Assembly: GCA_903772945.1 (NCBI GenBank)
Contig: CAICTM010000039.1
Span: 63,737-127,736 of the forward strand
Direction of reading: 5' to 3'
Origin: Seminavis robusta
Lineage: Eukaryota; Bacillariophyta; Bacillariophyceae; Naviculales; Naviculaceae
DNA length: 64,000 nt
In this document: positions 1 to 9,582 of the stretch, piece after piece
How the letters are laid out: each line of letters starts with the position of its first letter
Position numbering within the stretch: position 1 is the stretch's first letter
Position numbers and translations under genes: made by a program
Notes under the pieces: model-generated
What the model was told of the DNA's origin: nothing
Databases searched by the model: none
The model's input: only the letters and a program-made list of their open reading frames with translations

Positions 1-1168
1 CCGCGCTCATATCTTTGCCCGTCTTGACTCGATACGGGCTCCAATTCTTCCATTTCATACAACGACGGCGTTTGTCGTAGATCTGAGAGGTCTGGTCGGA
101 TTCTTCCTTGGCAAACAGCACCAGATTGGCAATTTTGGCAATGGCTGGTCCAAATCTCCAGCTTTCCGTCAACATTTTCTCTTGATCATTGGCCAGATCC
201 ATCAAGAATTCCGGCTTTGCCCCTCTAAAGCCATAAATCGATTGTGCGGCATCGCCCACCACATACGCGTGTTTGGAATACTTGACTTGGTCCGCCACCC
301 AATTCACTTGGCACCCATCCATATCTTGTGACTCATCAATGAGAAGGATTGTGCCTGGAACTTCTAAACATAACAGCTGCGTGCGTTTCATGATGAAATT
401 GAAGGTTCGAATGTCTTGTTCCACGGCCTTGTCCCAGAGAATGCATGCCATGTCCGCGTACCAATCAATTCTGTTGCCGTACACCTTCGCGCTGAAACCA
501 AGTTTGTCTCCTTTTTCGGATCTATGGAACTTCATGGCAGGGTAGTACACTCTACCAAAGGTTGTCCTTTTCCCAAAATCTTGTCGACTCATGGACTTGG
601 TGCAGAAATTGTTGAGTGTCTTGAAGAGGTAAAACTCGACTCGTTGCCGTGCCGTCTCAAAGACAGCCTGATTATTCTTCATCTTGTTGCTGTTTCGTCT
701 CTGAAGTTCACTGAAACAGGGCTCCAAAAAGGAATCTATCTCTGCCTGCAACGTCTCGGAGATCCATTTCTTGACCTTCTTATCCGACCAAATGCGTTGG
801 CCCAAATCCACGTTGGGATCTTTGTTTCTTCGATGCTGATTGAGTGCTTGCGAAGCACAAGAATGCAGCGTGCGAGCATCCACAATCACTCTACCCGCCA
901 GACTACCAGTAGCAAGGGTTTTGGAAAGACGTTTGGTTCCATCCAATGCGGCCGCCTTGGTAAACGTCAGATAGGTGATATGTGTGTGGCCTTTTTCCAC
1001 GGCACGAAGGGCCAGACTCAACAAGGTGGTCGTCTTGCCCGTCCCCGCGGCAGCCGTCACACGCACCAACTGACCCTTGCTACCATTGGTCGGAGGAGGC
1101 TGGCATGTATCGAGGATATCCGTTTGTTCCCGTGTCAAGTCAATGCCTGGCAACTGATGAGACATCAT
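1..1168 (-). CDS. UvrD/FBH1-like superfamily 1 DNA helicase, 5' part
   Basis: The gene reads leftward from a double ATG at 1168 and is open for 389 codons to the window edge, so the C-terminal half is missing. Visible superfamily 1 motifs, in order: Walker A (AAAGTGKTTT, about residues 39-48), motif Ia (TFTKAAALD, about 68-76), Walker B (LLIDESQDMD, 275-284), motif III (VGDAAQSIYGFRGA, 304-317) and motif IV (LTESWRFGPAIA, 333-344). The family comprises ATP-dependent 3'-5' DNA translocases that unwind DNA or strip recombinase filaments. The spacing and the QSIYGFRGA block resemble F-box helicase 1 (FBH1), but no F-box is seen before Walker A and only about 30 residues precede it. The superfamily call is secure; the FBH1 assignment is inference. 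No intron is needed in the visible part. Confidence 0.9.
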   Translation of the reverse strand, partial: MMSHQLPGIDLTREQTDILDTCQPPPTNGSKGQLVRVTAAAGTGKTTTLLSLALRAVEKGHTHITYLTFTKAAALDGTKRLSKTLATGSLAGRVIVDARTLHSCASQALNQHRRNKDPNVDLGQRIWSDKKVKKWISETLQAEIDSFLEPCFSELQRRNSNKMKNNQAVFETARQRVEFYLFKTLNNFCTKSMSRQDFGKRTTFGRVYYPAMKFHRSEKGDKLGFSAKVYGNRIDWYADMACILWDKAVEQDIRTFNFIMKRTQLLCLEVPGTILLIDESQDMDGCQVNWVADQVKYSKHAYVVGDAAQSIYGFRGAKPEFLMDLANDQEKMLTESWRFGPAIAKIANLVLFAKEESDQTSQIYDKRRRCMKWKNWSPYRVKTGKDMSA

Positions 1169-2440
1169 CTTTGTAACATCCGCAATGCTACCCCGTCCTG
1201 TAGCGGTACCAGTAGATACCAGGTACTGGCTACTAGCTACCGTACAGTACTAGCTAGTAGTGGTCGTAGTGGTGGCTTCAGCTCGGAAAGTAGATGGCCA
1301 TGTAAAAGGGGGGGAAGGTGCCCCCCACTAAAAGGAGGGTTAAGGCTACAGCGCAGCATTGCAAGCAACAAAGGAGGGTTAGGGCTACCTTAATTAATGG
1401 CACGCCAAGCAAGAAGAGCTGGATCCAACAGGAGTTTCTCTCCGTCATCCAGCATGTCTTCTTGTGCCAGCATGTCTTCCTTGTGCCAGCATGACCTGTA
1501 CCGGTGTACCGGTAGAGGTACCCAGTACCGGTACCGTATTACCAAAATACAACGGTAGTCACATGGTCGAGGGTATCAGTCTTTGGGGGATCGCACTGGT
1601 TGGTGGGACTTGGGGTGTACTCTTACTAGACCAGTCACCCCCTCTTTGTCTTAAGTATTGTTTATGGTATATTGGGGTATGGTGATACATAAAAGTCATT
1701 GAGAGTATTTTGCCGGGGAAAACCAGGCATTTGAGGGTATCCGATACTACTCAGAATCGCATTGGTAGTTGCATCGGCAACCCAAAATACAACTTTCGCC
1801 TAAGTAACTGTCAAATACAACCTAGTCACACACCAAAGTTCCGCGAAACTCGAAGACTTAACGATCCGGACCTGTGTCTCTGTATTGAGAGAGGGTAAAC
1901 GCCCAAAGATCCCATCCATCCAACTGTCGTATCCCATAGTACATACGACTGCATTTGGCTGGCTTGCCGTTGGATGGAGTACCTCCGATCTCATCATTCC
2001 TCTCCAAATCTTCCATAAATTTCGATGGATGCACTTGAATAAGCGAAAGCTATGCATCTACTCGCTTTTGTTACTCTCGCTACTTGCAATGGCGAGGAAG
2101 GAGTCACTCGAAACAATACCGGCCAGCACTCACAAGGTTTATGTCTTGGAAGCATGGCCGGCAGACACCATACGATAGCAAGAGGAGCTTTACACAGGTA
2201 CGTTCCTTCTCCTTCGCCAAATCTGTCATTTCGCTGTCATTTCGCTGATCAAACATCCCCCTCACCCATGGTCGCTCGCTCTTCTACATTTTCATTTTTT
2301 TTCTTGTTCTTCAGGACCAGTTCTTGCCATTACCCACTGATGCGCCCGGTTCCTAACTTCCTTGCATATGGAGGCAATCCTGGTCCATGATCGCCCCACC
2401 CAGAAGAGATCTACCCTCTTGAACAAACAAGAAGGCCATC
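1169..2440. other. intergenic stretch with short palindromic words and small direct repeats
   Basis: No gene is supported here. The stretch is full of ACCGGT, CTAGCTAG and AGTACT words, for example at 1205-1260 and 1498-1542. Two small direct repeats are visible: AAAGGAGGGTTA-type copies near 1331 and 1369, and a roughly 22-bp unit containing CAGCATGTCTTC repeated near 1451-1495. The small open frames show no protein-like character. Confidence 0.6.
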
Positions 2441-4385
2441 AGCCACTTCCATCCGAACCGCACCTCGCCATGGGCTGTTGGTCCCAATGTTGGGAATCCC
2501 AACTCGCTCCACGAACGTCAATGGAGTGATCAAAGCTGTGAAGAAGGCGGAGGTCAGGAAGCAGGGAAGGAAATCCAATGTCAAGCGAGAACTCAAGCTT
2601 CGAGAATTCCGCAAGACCATTCGGATCTGGAGCGTGATGGAGGTGCCAACATTGACCTCACGATCAAGACTCCAACCATGATGAAGTTCAGTTCCACATG
2701 ATTTGGTCGAACTGATGATCTGACGAACATGGAGACATTGGACTTCCGCAGCCACTCCAAGTTTCCAAACATCGCTCTAAACAAAGGTATCCTGGAGCAA
2801 GAACGTCCAGGAGGAGCGCGATTGTCCTGACCAAATTTTGCTGGTTGCCGCTGACCCTGACTTTTGCGTCCTGATTGCCTGGCTATTTGGATCGAGACTC
2901 GGCTTGAGAGGGACATGGAATCCCAAGTTTTTGTTTGGGCATTACCTGTGACGAGAGAAGCTTCCTTGCCGCATCGAGGCACTGGACAACGATGAAGAGC
3001 TTGACGAAACCAACATTGAGACGGAGCCAGATCGAGTCAACGCCTGGTACCAACGCGTCTTGAAGAAGGCTTGGAAAGACCCGGAGTTCGTGGAGCTGGC
3101 CAAGCAAGTGCAGGGTAGCCTTGGTACGCACAGTCTTCGAAGCTGCCTCCAACCTATGCAGCGATGTGGCATCACCAAGCCGAGAATGAGGCTCGTGGTC
3201 GCTGGAAGGGCGAGAAGAATGGCCATATTGTCCATGTCTACATTGGACTGGAACAGTTGCGACTGACGCCAAGGTTGCGGGAACTCTTGCTGTTGGAGGC
3301 CCCGTCAAGTACTCGATCAAGATTGACAGCGGTGTTGATCATGGGTTCATGGCGAGCATGTCTGTCCTTCCATATGTGACTTCTTTGCCGACGACCCATC
3401 CAACAACCTTCCGATGGTACTTGGTCCCTGCTTGCTTTGGGCTGCGATGAACCTGGCTTGGAGCATATGATGCCAGCAGAATTCGCAACCGCATCCAGAC
3501 GAGTATGCCCAGCTTCGGACCACTTTGGATGAGGATCCTGGGGCCGACTACAACCCAGTCGCCAAGATCCCTCTGACAATCTACAAGGTAGCCAATGCAT
3601 TGCACATTACTGAGTTGGCTCCCACCGCCCAGGTCGAAGCTGGTGCTGAGCCCTTGGTTGGAGGTGCTCCTGGTGGTGTCAACATGGAACAGCTCAACCA
3701 ATTGCTTGCTCTACAACATAGGACTCAGCAGGCGATCGAGGAGGCCCAGCAGATTCTTGCACAGGACATCAGCTCCTTGAGGGGCTATGTCTCGACCACA
3801 TGGCCATCGTGAACAAGAACATTGGGAGGATCAACCACTTCCAGTTGATCGCGAGGGGTGGTGGCAATGGTGCTCCAAGGCTTCCTCTTCCTGGTGCGGC
3901 CGGTGGAGCTGGCGGCGGGGGGTGGAGCTGGCGGCGGTGGTGGTGGAGCGGCGGGAGGAGGACTTCCCCACACCACCGCTGAGTCCTGGGCGTTTGGCCC
4001 GTCCTCCTGCCGCAAGGGCCCCTACAGCCGCTACCCTACCAGCCCAGCTTTCGAAGAAGCCTTTCAACCTCTACGAGCTGTGGGACGAGTGGATCAAGGG
4101 CCTGAATGGCAACAAGGCCGCATGCGAGTTTACTGCTCGTGAGCGCGGCGCGTCAAGGACAAGTTCTGCCGCAGCATGTGTGGGACTGTGTTATTCGGTT
4201 GATGGCCAAGGGCTTTGATTGGGGGCTGCGGTCGCATCTATGCCACCTACGGGTGGCTTACAGTCACCCAGATCATCAACAAGTTCAAGCAAGACAAGAA
4301 GAATCAGCCCACCGGCATCCACCACGCTTGCGTTGAACTGCCTTGGTGGTACCCAGCCTACAGCGCGATCCTGCTGTAGGCATAG
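2440..4385 (+). pseudogene. decayed gene with a GCR1-like DNA-binding C-terminal region (possible Crypton-type origin)
   Basis: Protein-like stretches in the + direction occur in several frames across about 1.9 kb, so this is a degenerate copy. The most telling piece is near 4050-4250. It has the pattern of the GCR1_C type DNA-binding domain: a YELWDEWIKGLNG block, a basic Arg/Lys-Cys block, a V..LMAKG helix and an IYATYG turn. Upstream are a Gln-rich helical segment (LLALQHRTQQAIEEAQQILA, about 3699-3758) and a Gly-rich, purine-biased tract at 3860-3970. In fungi this domain occurs in Gcr1-type activators and in some Crypton (tyrosine recombinase) elements. No recombinase catalytic motif was recognised, so the Crypton link is only a suggestion. 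No terminal repeats were found. Confidence 0.45.
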
Positions 4386-4992
4386 CAAAAAACAAATTTT
4401 ATGTGTTAAGAAATTTTAGTGTTAAGAAATTATCAGTTTCTTGTTGTTGTTTTGTTATCTTGTTTGTGATCTGCTTTTTCTTGCCTTTGCAGTTCGTGCG
4501 GTAGTTTCCAGCGACTTTGCGTTTTTCACGACTTTGCGATCTTTTGCTTGGATTGACTTATTCTTCTTCTACCTTCTTCTGCGATTCCGTCAACTGGGAG
4601 ATTCCGTTCGTCCATTCAAAGCAGGATTCCATCGTTCGTTTATACCAGTATCGATGTTCCAGTGAGCCAGCAGGTCGTTCGCGAAGGTCGAGAAAGGTAG
4701 AAACACCCAAAACAAAGGGAAAGACAGGGTAACACGTAGAGCCTGGTACTCCATGTACACGGTTGTATTCCCAGTTTCATGGGGAGCAGATACCTTTACC
4801 GTAGATGGATACTGTAGATGGAGCAAGCTTCATTAACACGTATTAAAACTCTCACAATTTTTCCTCAGGAAACACAAACAACAACAACAACGAAGACATT
4901 TTTCAGCTTCCTACTATTCTAGCTAGCAATACAACAATATACTCAACCCTCTTTCTATCCCTCTGGCATTCTTCAAATAAATCTAATCGACA
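4386..4992. other. non-coding leader region upstream of the Hint-domain gene
   Basis: About 600 bases with T-rich stretches (4436-4600) and no protein-like frame. The last 120 bases are A- and C-rich, with CAACAACAACAACAA near 4878, which suits a 5' untranslated leader of the gene starting at 4993. No promoter element can be called with confidence. Confidence 0.5.
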
Positions 4993-6345
4993 ATGACATT
5001 GACAACTACGACCAACAACTCCGCCATGCGCCATACCAATAAGAGGTCCCTTGGCCTCTTGGTTGCAATGATTGCAACCATGAATTTCCAAGCTGTCTCA
5101 GCATGCTCAGGCTTCGTGAGCTACAATCTCGGTGGTGGCACTACTAGGCTGACTTGGCTGGATGACAGTAACAGTTTCGAAGTGGCTGGAGGTGGAACAA
5201 CCACCTGTTCTGTTTCTGGAAATTGTGACTATGGAATGCTCCAAATTGTCTATGGTGATGATGTGGGGGGCTCCAATGCCTTCAACGGAGCTTCTGGCTC
5301 TGTAGGTTCTCTTCATGGCAGTGCAGCCAAAAGCTGTGACTTTTCAGTAACCATGAGTGATTCCAATGATGCCACTACTTTGGGCTTGTCCTTTGAGTAC
5401 ATTAGCATTGGGGGAGGAGATTTAACCCTTCAATGTACATGTACCAATCCACCCAAGAATACTCCCGCCAGTCCTCCTCCAAGTGCACCGGGTGGTGGGT
5501 CCAGCTGTTTCTCAGAGTCCGCAACTGTGCAAGTGGAAAATAAAGGACCTGTTTCAATGAAAAATCTCCAGGTGGGTGACAGAGTCTTGACAGGGAGCAG
5601 CCAATACCAACCAGTGTACAGTTTTGGGCATCGCCATGAAGATCTTGAGGGAACCTTCTACCAAATCTACACAGAGAGACATCACGCTCCATTGGAAATG
5701 ACTGGTGGCCACTTGATCTTTGTGCTGGACAGTGAAAATCAGCCCCAGTCTGTTCGAGCTGATACAGTTAAGGCTGGGGATCGTGTGCTAGAAAATGAAA
5801 GTCAAGATGAAGACGCGCACCCAGCCCTTGTCACAAAGGTTGCGGCTACTCAGAAGAAAGGAATGTACATGCCATTGACCCCTGATGGATCCATCATTGT
5901 CAATGGAATTCTGGCCTCTACATATGTCTCTCTTCAAGACCAAGCTCCTGTTGTTGTGGACAACTCCAAACTTTTCCCATTCTTGACTGAAGACAAGATT
6001 TTGCATTTGTATATGTCCCCTCTCAGAATGTTGTGTCTTGGAGTGTCCTCCAATGCTTGCCAATTCTTGGAAAGCAGGGATGAAGAAGGCGTTCATTTCT
6101 ACTTGGTGGCGGGAAGGAGCCTAGCTGAATTTGCCGATATTCAGGGTTTCTTTGTTCAAGTGTTTCTGATTGGAATTCCAGTCTTTCTGATGTTTGCCTT
6201 CTTGAACCTTTTGGAAGTGCTCCTTGGTGGACCTGCTCTAGCTCCCTTTGTGTGCTTTGCGGCCATTACCCTTGGAGGTTGGGTTGTCAACAAGGCCCAT
6301 GGCATGACCAGGAAAAGTCAGGAATCAAGGAAGAAGTTGGAATGA
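4993..6345 (+). CDS. secreted Hint-domain (hedgehog-type autoprocessing) membrane protein
   Basis: A single-exon gene of 450 aa. A basic N-terminus is followed by a hydrophobic signal segment (about residues 20-37) ending in AVSAC. Residues 38-152 form a Gly/Ser/Thr-rich extracellular domain with several cysteines that I do not recognise. A Pro-rich linker (155-167) leads to a Hint domain at about 172-320. Seen there: Cys172 in SSCFSESATV, GDRVL at 195-199, a T-x-x-H block (T237-H240, MTGGHLIFV), a second GDRVL at 263-267 and the closing IIVNGILASTYVS. The matching hedgehog block is VNGVLASCYA. Two hydrophobic segments (about 386-405 and 415-433) follow, so the Hint domain lies outside the cytosol, next to the membrane. 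Family knowledge: Hint domains cleave the bond before the Cys through a thioester. Hedgehog has Gly-Cys-Phe; here it is Ser-Cys-Phe. The substrate and role of the N-domain are unknown. Confidence 0.88.
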   Translation: MTLTTTTNNSAMRHTNKRSLGLLVAMIATMNFQAVSACSGFVSYNLGGGTTRLTWLDDSNSFEVAGGGTTTCSVSGNCDYGMLQIVYGDDVGGSNAFNGASGSVGSLHGSAAKSCDFSVTMSDSNDATTLGLSFEYISIGGGDLTLQCTCTNPPKNTPASPPPSAPGGGSSCFSESATVQVENKGPVSMKNLQVGDRVLTGSSQYQPVYSFGHRHEDLEGTFYQIYTERHHAPLEMTGGHLIFVLDSENQPQSVRADTVKAGDRVLENESQDEDAHPALVTKVAATQKKGMYMPLTPDGSIIVNGILASTYVSLQDQAPVVVDNSKLFPFLTEDKILHLYMSPLRMLCLGVSSNACQFLESRDEEGVHFYLVAGRSLAEFADIQGFFVQVFLIGIPVFLMFAFLNLLEVLLGGPALAPFVCFAAITLGGWVVNKAHGMTRKSQESRKKLE

Positions 6346-8709
6346 ACCTGAAAAACAATGACTCCTGGAGAGAGAATTCTGAAAAAACTATCATCCCTTG
6401 GGAAGAGAAAGATCCATTGTGCATGTCTAGTTGCTAGCCAGTGTATATTTTTATTGTATTGCAAAAGTAAACCAAAAACCATGATTCAGATTCGTGATAC
6501 TAGCTCTAGAGTAGAATGAACATTGCTTCTATCAAGCATCAGCAAAGGATGAGCCATCTTTTCCAGCAGGCACTGTGGAAGACCATCACCTTGCTTGCCG
6601 TACCGGTAGGGGGGGGGGGGGGTACCGGTAGATGCGGCAACCGCATTGGTGCCTCTGTCCGGCTCGGTCGGCCTCGAGGGAGTATTTGGGGCTTTGCACC
6701 CCCGACGGCTTATTTCCGGCCTTGGAAACGATAGATTGGAAGTGTGTTCCATGGGAGTGGCTGTTGCTGCTTGTGTTCTTGCATACACTATTTATCTTTG
6801 CGAAAATAGACTGCTAGATCGGGTCCTTGCTTCTGTACAGGAGCTGTTGAGTTCCTTCAGGTTGTGCAGGTGGAGTGACGCTCCCTGGCTCCGGGCGGCT
6901 GTAGTCTCCCAAAAAGAAGAGCAAAAACTAAGCAATGCTAGGCAGCCAAAGCTCGCTCCTGCATCGTACTACTGTGGAGTCCAGTCAGTCAAGCTCAAAG
7001 TTCTCCAGCAAGCGCGCTATGCATGAACTTGGCGATCAACCGAAAACCTGAGTCCATGTGGCTCCAGTGACAAATTTTGAAGGAAAACTGAAACCACCTT
7101 TGCATTGCCTGAACACCTTCAAGGAGAGGAGAGGTGCACCTTCCAACGTCCCTCTTCTGACTCACGTGGCCGCCAGAGCAGCACGCTGTGTCAACGGCAC
7201 GAGGATTACATCCCGCGAAAGTTGAAATTCCGGAGGTATTCGTCTACGAAATGGACTGTAGTTTCAGGCAGGCCAAATGGATGTGTAACCCAAGATACCG
7301 TAAGTGCACCTCGCTCGAGCTCTGAGTTCATACCGTTCCAGCCAATTTCTTGAGAGATGGCGTCAGGTTCAGTACCGATAGGTTGGCTGCCTTACCTTGG
7401 ACTATTTCTGCTAGATGAAAATCTGTTTATATTGGAGAGTTATAAGAGTGAAATAAATACAGGAGGATCGCACCAATCTCACCATCAGCTGAAGCAACAA
7501 TCCCCGCCCTCGGTTGGTTGCCTGGGTCCCGACACGATCGTGCCATTTTAGATCAACCAAAGCTCAGATACCGTACCGTAGGTTGACTGTCTTTCCTCCA
7601 AAGCCAACGCAGCCTCGAAGTTGCTTTCACTCCCGTGATTAACCCAAACCCCAAGACTTCTCCTTCCGATAAATGCCAAAATCAACAGTTGAATGGCGAG
7701 TAATTTTTAAAACGGAGTCTCTCATGACTCCCAAAAATCAGTAGACAGACGGTGTGGTCACAAACGTCAACGTTTGGCGAATCTAAGACCAGGTTGTGCA
7801 AAAATGGCGGAGTATCCGTTCGAGCGAGTGCTGTCCAAAAGCGTGACATCGGCAATATGTGGAAAAAGCCAATGGTTGTACACTCGGAGTAAATGAATGC
7901 TTTCGGTTGGTCATGCTGGCGTCTTCCGTTTGAATTTTCGGCCTTCGCAATTATGGTCTTGTGGCCGATTTTGCCTTCAGTTGAGACAATGATGTGGAGG
8001 GGCTCCACGGGAACGGCAGACGACAAATTCGTCCACCACAAATGTGTTGGTTTTTGTTGCAAACTAGCCAAGAATAGAACCTAGGTTTAGCTAGATAGAT
8101 AGGTCCCAGTGGCTGTGCTCCCCGTGTTGTGATGGGGAATGCTAAGCTAGCTAGCTAGAGAGCCAGTGAATGGTGGGCTTCGAACGGAAGCACGTATGGG
8201 ATAGAACGCTTCTCATGACGGGGAGCTTTGACTTGGATTGGGTTCGTTTGCTAAAAGAGACGATGATCAGCTGATGTAAACGACGATCTACTGCTACGAC
8301 GAGTTTCTTTTTTAATGGAAGTATTATTCGTTACTGAACTATCTTAGTTTGCTTTGTAGCCAGTGTAGTAGTAGTAGTAGTTAGTTAGGATCCAGCGTAC
8401 TGTTTGCTTGTGGACATTTGCACTCGTCCAAAAGGTAAGAGACACAAACAGTAGACAAAAACCATCCTTTTTGGTTTGTAAAAAGATGGCAAAGGAGAAG
8501 GGCGAAAGAGAGAGCAGGAGCTCGATTGGGGGATTGAGGGAGATGAGAGGGGGTAGATGTACAGGAGCGCGTCATGAACTTGAGGAAATGAATAAAGTAA
8601 CAGGTCTTTCATGGACAGTAAGTCGAAAGACCCCGCGCCGCTCCGTGAAAGCAAGGACAGCATTGAAGCTCCTTGCAATGACTGATTCAGCAGCAAAGTA
8701 AAAGCAGAC
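6346..8709. other. intergenic stretch, no supported gene
   Basis: About 2.4 kb between the Hint gene and the next gene on the opposite strand. It holds the G-tract at 6601-6630 (separate entry), a CTAGCTAGCTAG word at 8146-8157, a short TAG-repeat run near 8369-8383 and several open frames of 60-130 codons. These frames lack a signal peptide, domain motif or clear composition bias. I could not support a gene on either strand. Confidence 0.5.
6601..6630. repeat. 14-G homopolymer between two TACCGGTA palindromes
   Basis: TACCGGTA at 6601-6608, fourteen G at 6609-6622 and TACCGGTA at 6623-6630. The flanking words are the same palindrome that recurs across the intergenic DNA of this window. Homopolymer length is also a common assembly error point. 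Confidence 0.95.
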
Positions 8710-9582
8710 TTATACTTCGATCTTGATCACAACATCTTCATCCACCTTGACGGGTCGTGTCTTAGATCCCTTGAGTCCCCGCCGACGTCCTCCATGAGAC
8801 TGTCCACCGGCTCCTCCCATGCTGTCCCCCATCTTCTGACCGTTCTTGGAGGCGTCGCTGTCGGGTGTCTTTTGGTGGTTGACACCGTTTCCACCAGAAC
8901 TGCCATTGGACGATCCATTGGAATCGCCGTTGGTCCTGCCATTGGCGTTGCCACCGGCATTTCCATTGGCATTGCTGTTGGTGTTGCCGGGTGCTTGTTG
9001 AGCTCCTTGGTTGCGTGGGTGGTTGGGGTTGAAGTAAGGGTTGTGTTCTCCACAGGCACAAGGCTCGTAAGAGAAGAACTGAACGGGAGCACACATGTGT
9101 GGCTCGATCGCTCCTCGCTTTCCCAGAATGAAATATTGGACACAAGTGCCGACGCCCATGTAGAGAAAGTTGAGGACCATGGATGTATCGTAAGGAAAGT
9201 CCCCGTCACGGCAGACGTTGCAGATGGGGTGTGGTCCACTGTGAGGCACGGCAGGAATGTTCTGTGGAGGAAGACCGGCATTGGCGCGGTCGACACCGGC
9301 AGGACGTTGATTAGGATTGCAACACCGACCTCTCCACATGTTTTGTGCTGCAATGCATGATTGGGCATTTGGGTCTGGGTTGGCAACTGCCACATCGATA
9401 CTAATGTCATTGCAAGTCTTGCCGACGTTGGCAAGCACAATGTTGGGGTACTGCATCAAGTCATTGCCGGAATCTCCACAAATGTGACAAATCGCTGCAT
9501 CGACTGGTCGGAGTGTCAGTGTTTGCACCAGCAGCACAAGAGCTAGAGAGAGAAGACGAGACGATGATGTTACTGTAGTCAT
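8710..9582 (-). CDS. cysteine-rich secreted protein, intronless member of a two-gene family
   Basis: The 290-aa protein starts at an ATG at 9582 with a clear signal peptide (SLALVLLVQTLTLRPVDAA, cleavage near residue 29). The mature part has an ordered cysteine pattern: CHIC, then C near residue 57, C...W.G.CC, CNVCRDGDFP, GTCVQYF, HMCAP and EPCACGE. The same pattern occurs in the gene at 51356-52335, so the two are paralogues. After the cysteine domain comes an Asn/Gly/Ser-rich low-complexity stretch (about 200-245) and a basic-then-acidic tail ending in VDEDVVIKIEV. No membrane anchor is seen at the C-terminus, unlike the paralogue. I do not recognise the family. A cell-wall or extracellular role is inference from the secretion signal and composition. 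Confidence 0.8.
   Translation of the reverse strand: MTTVTSSSRLLSLALVLLVQTLTLRPVDAAICHICGDSGNDLMQYPNIVLANVGKTCNDISIDVAVANPDPNAQSCIAAQNMWRGRCCNPNQRPAGVDRANAGLPPQNIPAVPHSGPHPICNVCRDGDFPYDTSMVLNFLYMGVGTCVQYFILGKRGAIEPHMCAPVQFFSYEPCACGEHNPYFNPNHPRNQGAQQAPGNTNSNANGNAGGNANGRTNGDSNGSSNGSSGGNGVNHQKTPDSDASKNGQKMGDSMGGAGGQSHGGRRRGLKGSKTRPVKVDEDVVIKIEV

Noticed and set aside
416-1393. 325-codon open frame on the + strand
   Set aside because: It lies opposite the helicase gene, whose leftward frame carries all expected superfamily 1 motifs; the + frame has no ATG at its head and no domain.
8794-9360. 188-codon + frame with Val/Gly/Ile-rich repeats
   Set aside because: Antisense shadow of the Asn/Gly-rich tract in the cysteine-rich secreted gene.
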